Source of the DNA: Nitrospirota bacterium
GTDB lineage: Bacteria > Nitrospirota > Nitrospiria > Nitrospirales > UBA8639
Reading direction: 5' to 3'
Length of the DNA stretch: 7,643 bases
NCBI GenBank assembly: GCA_020348185.1
Contig: CP070743.1
Coordinates: forward strand, 1,172,390-1,180,032
Of the stretch, positions 5,703 to 7,643 are shown piece after piece; the stretch's first letter is position 1; every line of letters starts with the position of its first letter. The position numbers were made by a program, and so were the translations under genes. The notes under the pieces are model-generated. The model saw only the letters and a program-made list of their open reading frames with translations, was not told the DNA's origin and did not search any database.

Positions 5703-6683
5703 CTAAATCTTCATAGACTCCTTCACTTCTAACAGGGTTTGGCTAGAGAAACGAGAAGCTTTTTGGCTTCCTTCCTGAATGATCTCCTGGACAACGGCGG
5801 GCTTGGCTTTGAGGTTGGCGCGTGCGTCCCAGGTCGGTTGAAGCCGTTCTACCATGGCATCCGCTACCTGTTTCTTACAGTCGATGCAGCCGATAGCTGC
5901 TGTCCGACAGCCAATATTCACTTCTTCGATCACAGAAGAAGATGAAAAGATTTTATGAAAATCAAAGACGGGACAGACATCCGGGTTTCCTTTGTCTGTC
6001 CGTCGGACCCGAGCCGGATCGGTGACCATCGTTTTGAGCTTTTGGCGAACGACCGGTTCCGTATCGGACAGGTTAATCGTGTTGCCGTAGCTTTTGCTCA
6101 TTTTACGGCCGTCTGTTCCCAACACCTTGGGAAATTGGGTCAATAACTCCTTCGGTTCAGGAAAAACGGGCTGATACAAACTGTTGAAGCGGCGAGCCAG
6201 CTCCCGGGTTAATTCGAGATGGGGAAGTTGGTCTATTCCGACAGGCACGTAGTCTGGTTTATACAAGAGAATATCGGCTGCCTGGAGGACGGGGTACCCT
6301 AAGAACCCAAATGTGGAGAGGTCCCGTTCTTTGATTTCTTCTCGTTTTTCTTTGTATGTCGGGTTGCGTTCCAGCCAGGGAATAGGAACGATCATCGAAA
6401 GGAGAAGGTAGAGGATCGCATGATTAGGAACGGTCGATTGTACGAACACCGTCGAGCGATTGGGATCAATCCCAGTTGCCAACATATCAAAAAGGAGTTC
6501 CTGCGTGAATTCCTTGATCCGACTGGTATCGGCGTAGTTGGTTGAGATCGCATGCCAGTCTGCGACAAAGAAATAACAGTCATACTGTTCTTGCAGCGAT
6601 TTCCAGTTCTCAAGCGCACCGAGAAAATTTCCTAAATGCAACAACCCGCTGGGTTGCATACCACTTAACACTCGATTGGCCAT
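5703..6683 (-). CDS. trpS: tryptophanyl-tRNA synthetase
   Basis: Class Ic synthetase that charges tRNA-Trp with tryptophan using ATP; cytoplasmic homodimer. The 326 residues match bacterial TrpRS (about 325-335). The HIGH-type signature is PSGLLHLGNFLGA (11-23), the KMSKS loop is GRKMSKSYGN (192-201), and VGIDQLPHLELTR (148-160) belongs to the active site. Cys237, Cys259, Cys266 and Cys269 form C-x21-C-x6-C-x2-C, closely resembling the [4Fe-4S] motif described for Thermotoga maritima TrpRS; many TrpRS lack it. The ATG at 6683-6681 has a good AGGAG (6694-6690). The M50 gene lies upstream on the same strand, a trpS neighbour I recall from several other phyla. Confidence 0.97.
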   Translation of the reverse strand: MANRVLSGMQPSGLLHLGNFLGALENWKSLQEQYDCYFFVADWHAISTNYADTSRIKEFTQELLFDMLATGIDPNRSTVFVQSTVPNHAILYLLLSMIVPIPWLERNPTYKEKREEIKERDLSTFGFLGYPVLQAADILLYKPDYVPVGIDQLPHLELTRELARRFNSLYQPVFPEPKELLTQFPKVLGTDGRKMSKSYGNTINLSDTEPVVRQKLKTMVTDPARVRRTDKGNPDVCPVFDFHKIFSSSSVIEEVNIGCRTAAIGCIDCKKQVADAMVERLQPTWDARANLKAKPAVVQEIIQEGSQKASRFSSQTLLEVKESMKI

Positions 6684-6709
6684 CGACAGCTCCTATCCGA
6701 AATAAAGAA

Positions 6710-6744
6710 GTTTCAAGTTTCGGGTTTCAGGTTTCAAGTTGGAA
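6710..6744 (+). repeat. 7-bp tandem repeat, GTTTCAA/GTTTCRG type, five units
   Basis: Exact 7-base steps: GTTTCAA (6710), GTTTCGG (6717), GTTTCAG (6724), GTTTCAA (6731) and a degraded GTTGGAA (6738). It lies 27 bases upstream of the trpS start, in its presumed leader. Unit length and sequence differ from the 9-bp repeat around ilvE. The rest of this 152-base gap (6684-6835) shows nothing beyond a weak 5-bp hairpin at 6753-6769. Confidence 0.85.
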
Positions 6745-6835
6745 GAGAATCGGCTTCACTTTGGGAAGCTGAGACTTGCCCGTCCTTAGGCTCAAATTCA
6801 TATACATTTTGAAAGTTCTACAGATCCGCTAGGTA

Positions 6836-7561
6836 TTAAGATATCATTGGAGCTAACAATGTACTTGTCATCACGTGAAACACCGTTCCAATGATGGTAC
6901 TGATGATGGGAACATAGGGATCTACCATAAACAAACCTAAAATAATAAGCATGCCATAGGGCTCTAACCGGGCCAACGCCAAAGCTGGTCGGAGGGGCAA
7001 GATGCTGGTCATTATTCGACTCCCATCCAGCGGGGGAATGGGTAAAAGATTAAAGGCGAAGAGTAAGGTATTAATGACAACGGAAAATAATGCCATGGCG
7101 GCAAGGGGAACTAATAGCATCCCGAGCAGATCCTGGCGGGGTTGGACTCCTGGTTGCGGTGGCCAGTTGTGCTGGATAGTGGGATCCATAACCAGAAATA
7201 CATACAGAAGAGCTGAACTGACCATGGCCAAAAACAGGTTCATGGCGGGCCCCGCCGCAGCGACGAATGCCATATCTCTCTTAGGGTTATAGAGTTTTCT
7301 GGGATCAATGGGCACCGGCTTAGCCCAGCCGAATAGGAACCCGCCTGGGAAGAGAAAAATCAAAGACAGGGGTACAAGGATACTCCCAACGAGATCGATG
7401 TGAGGGAGAGGATTCAACGTGAGGCGTCCAAGGGATTTGGCTGTCGAATCTCCAAAATAATTCGCCACCCACCCGTGGGCGTATTCATGCAAAACAATGG
7501 CCGACGCCAACGGGATGAGGACATATGAGAGGGTATATAAGAAGTTGGTGAGAGCATCCAT
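6836..7561 (-). CDS. site-2 protease family (M50) intramembrane zinc metalloprotease
   Basis: Predicted polytopic inner-membrane protease of the S2P/SpoIVFB-like M50 family; substrate unknown. The 241-residue protein has about five or six hydrophobic segments. HEYAH (25-29) in the first segment supplies the two zinc-binding His and the catalytic Glu26; the second conserved motif NLLPIPPLDG (171-180) supplies Asp179 as third zinc ligand; GPAMN (104-108) is also typical. There is no PDZ domain, so this is the compact type rather than RseP. The ATG at 7561-7559 has no clear Shine-Dalgarno, but the upstream gene stops only 3 bases before, so translation may be coupled. trpS follows 152 bases downstream. 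Gene context suggests a housekeeping role, but no specific function can be assigned. Confidence 0.93.
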   Translation of the reverse strand: MDALTNFLYTLSYVLIPLASAIVLHEYAHGWVANYFGDSTAKSLGRLTLNPLPHIDLVGSILVPLSLIFLFPGGFLFGWAKPVPIDPRKLYNPKRDMAFVAAAGPAMNLFLAMVSSALLYVFLVMDPTIQHNWPPQPGVQPRQDLLGMLLVPLAAMALFSVVINTLLFAFNLLPIPPLDGSRIMTSILPLRPALALARLEPYGMLIILGLFMVDPYVPIISTIIGTVFHVMTSTLLAPMIS

Positions 7562-7564
7562 GGG

Positions 7565-7643
7565 TTAATCGATTCGAATAAATTGTCCGTTCGTCACTTG
7601 GATTATATAGATTTTCCGGTGAAGGATGCCATCCGAGCCGAAG
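7565..7643 (-). CDS. C-terminal fragment of an unidentified protein (5' part outside window)
   Basis: On the minus strand one frame is open from the window edge to a TAA at 7567-7565, giving 25 residues that end in IYIIQVTNGQFIRID. The alternating hydrophobic strand and the glycine turn look like a genuine protein C-terminus, and the stop sits 3 bases before the M50 ATG, as expected for an operon partner. Endings of this style (IYxxQVxxGxF) occur in periplasmic branched-chain amino acid-type substrate-binding proteins, but 25 residues are too few to assign a family. Confidence 0.6.
   Translation of the reverse strand, partial: FGSDGILHRKIYIIQVTNGQFIRID

Noticed and set aside
6753..6769. GCTTC/GAAGC hairpin between the M50 gene and trpS as a terminator
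   Set aside because: Only 5 bp with a 7-base loop and no T run on either strand.
6542..6772. Plus-strand frame with an SSFGFQVSS-like peptide
   Set aside because: Antisense to trpS and produced by the 7-bp repeat; a common annotation artefact of such repeats.

Overview
This is a compact bacterial chromosome segment of moderate GC made of housekeeping genes. The gene set (gap-pgk-tpiA-secG beside trpS, an M50 protease and rplU-rpmA) and the short intergenic repeats would fit a Nitrospira-like (Nitrospirota) bacterium. That placement is an impression from gene content and protein flavour, not a database result. No phage, IS element, CRISPR array, tRNA or rRNA is visible.

Layout. Bases 1-591 (minus strand) carry rpmA, cut by the left edge, and rplU, the L27-L21 ribosomal pair. 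A 417-base gap (592-1008) follows. It holds two divergent sigma70-type promoters whose -35 boxes form an inverted pair, then a 9-bp tandem repeat in two blocks of opposite orientation. ilvE (1009-1926, plus strand) is the only plus-strand gene. A second copy of the same repeat (1951-2064) lies between ilvE and the convergent secG, so ilvE has this repeat on both sides. One inverted pair inside the second copy, read on the minus strand, makes a 12-bp stem followed directly by six U residues, a plausible terminator.

From 2068 to 5591 the minus strand carries gap, pgk, tpiA and secG in transcription order, behind a strong promoter at 5658-5686 (TTGACA, 17-base spacer, TAACAT). The three enzymes are consecutive triose-phosphate steps of glycolysis, gluconeogenesis and the Calvin cycle; SecG is a subunit of the Sec translocon. 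Upstream, still on the minus strand, are trpS (5703-6683), whose product carries a four-cysteine motif like that of iron-sulfur TrpRS, then an M50 intramembrane metalloprotease (6836-7561). The right edge holds the last 25 codons of another gene, 3 bases ahead of the protease gene. The trpS leader contains a 7-bp tandem repeat of a different family.

No new biological system is evident. The best leads are the 9-bp repeat around ilvE, its likely use as a terminator, the divergent promoter pair with a long ilvE leader, and the predicted Fe-S site in TrpRS.
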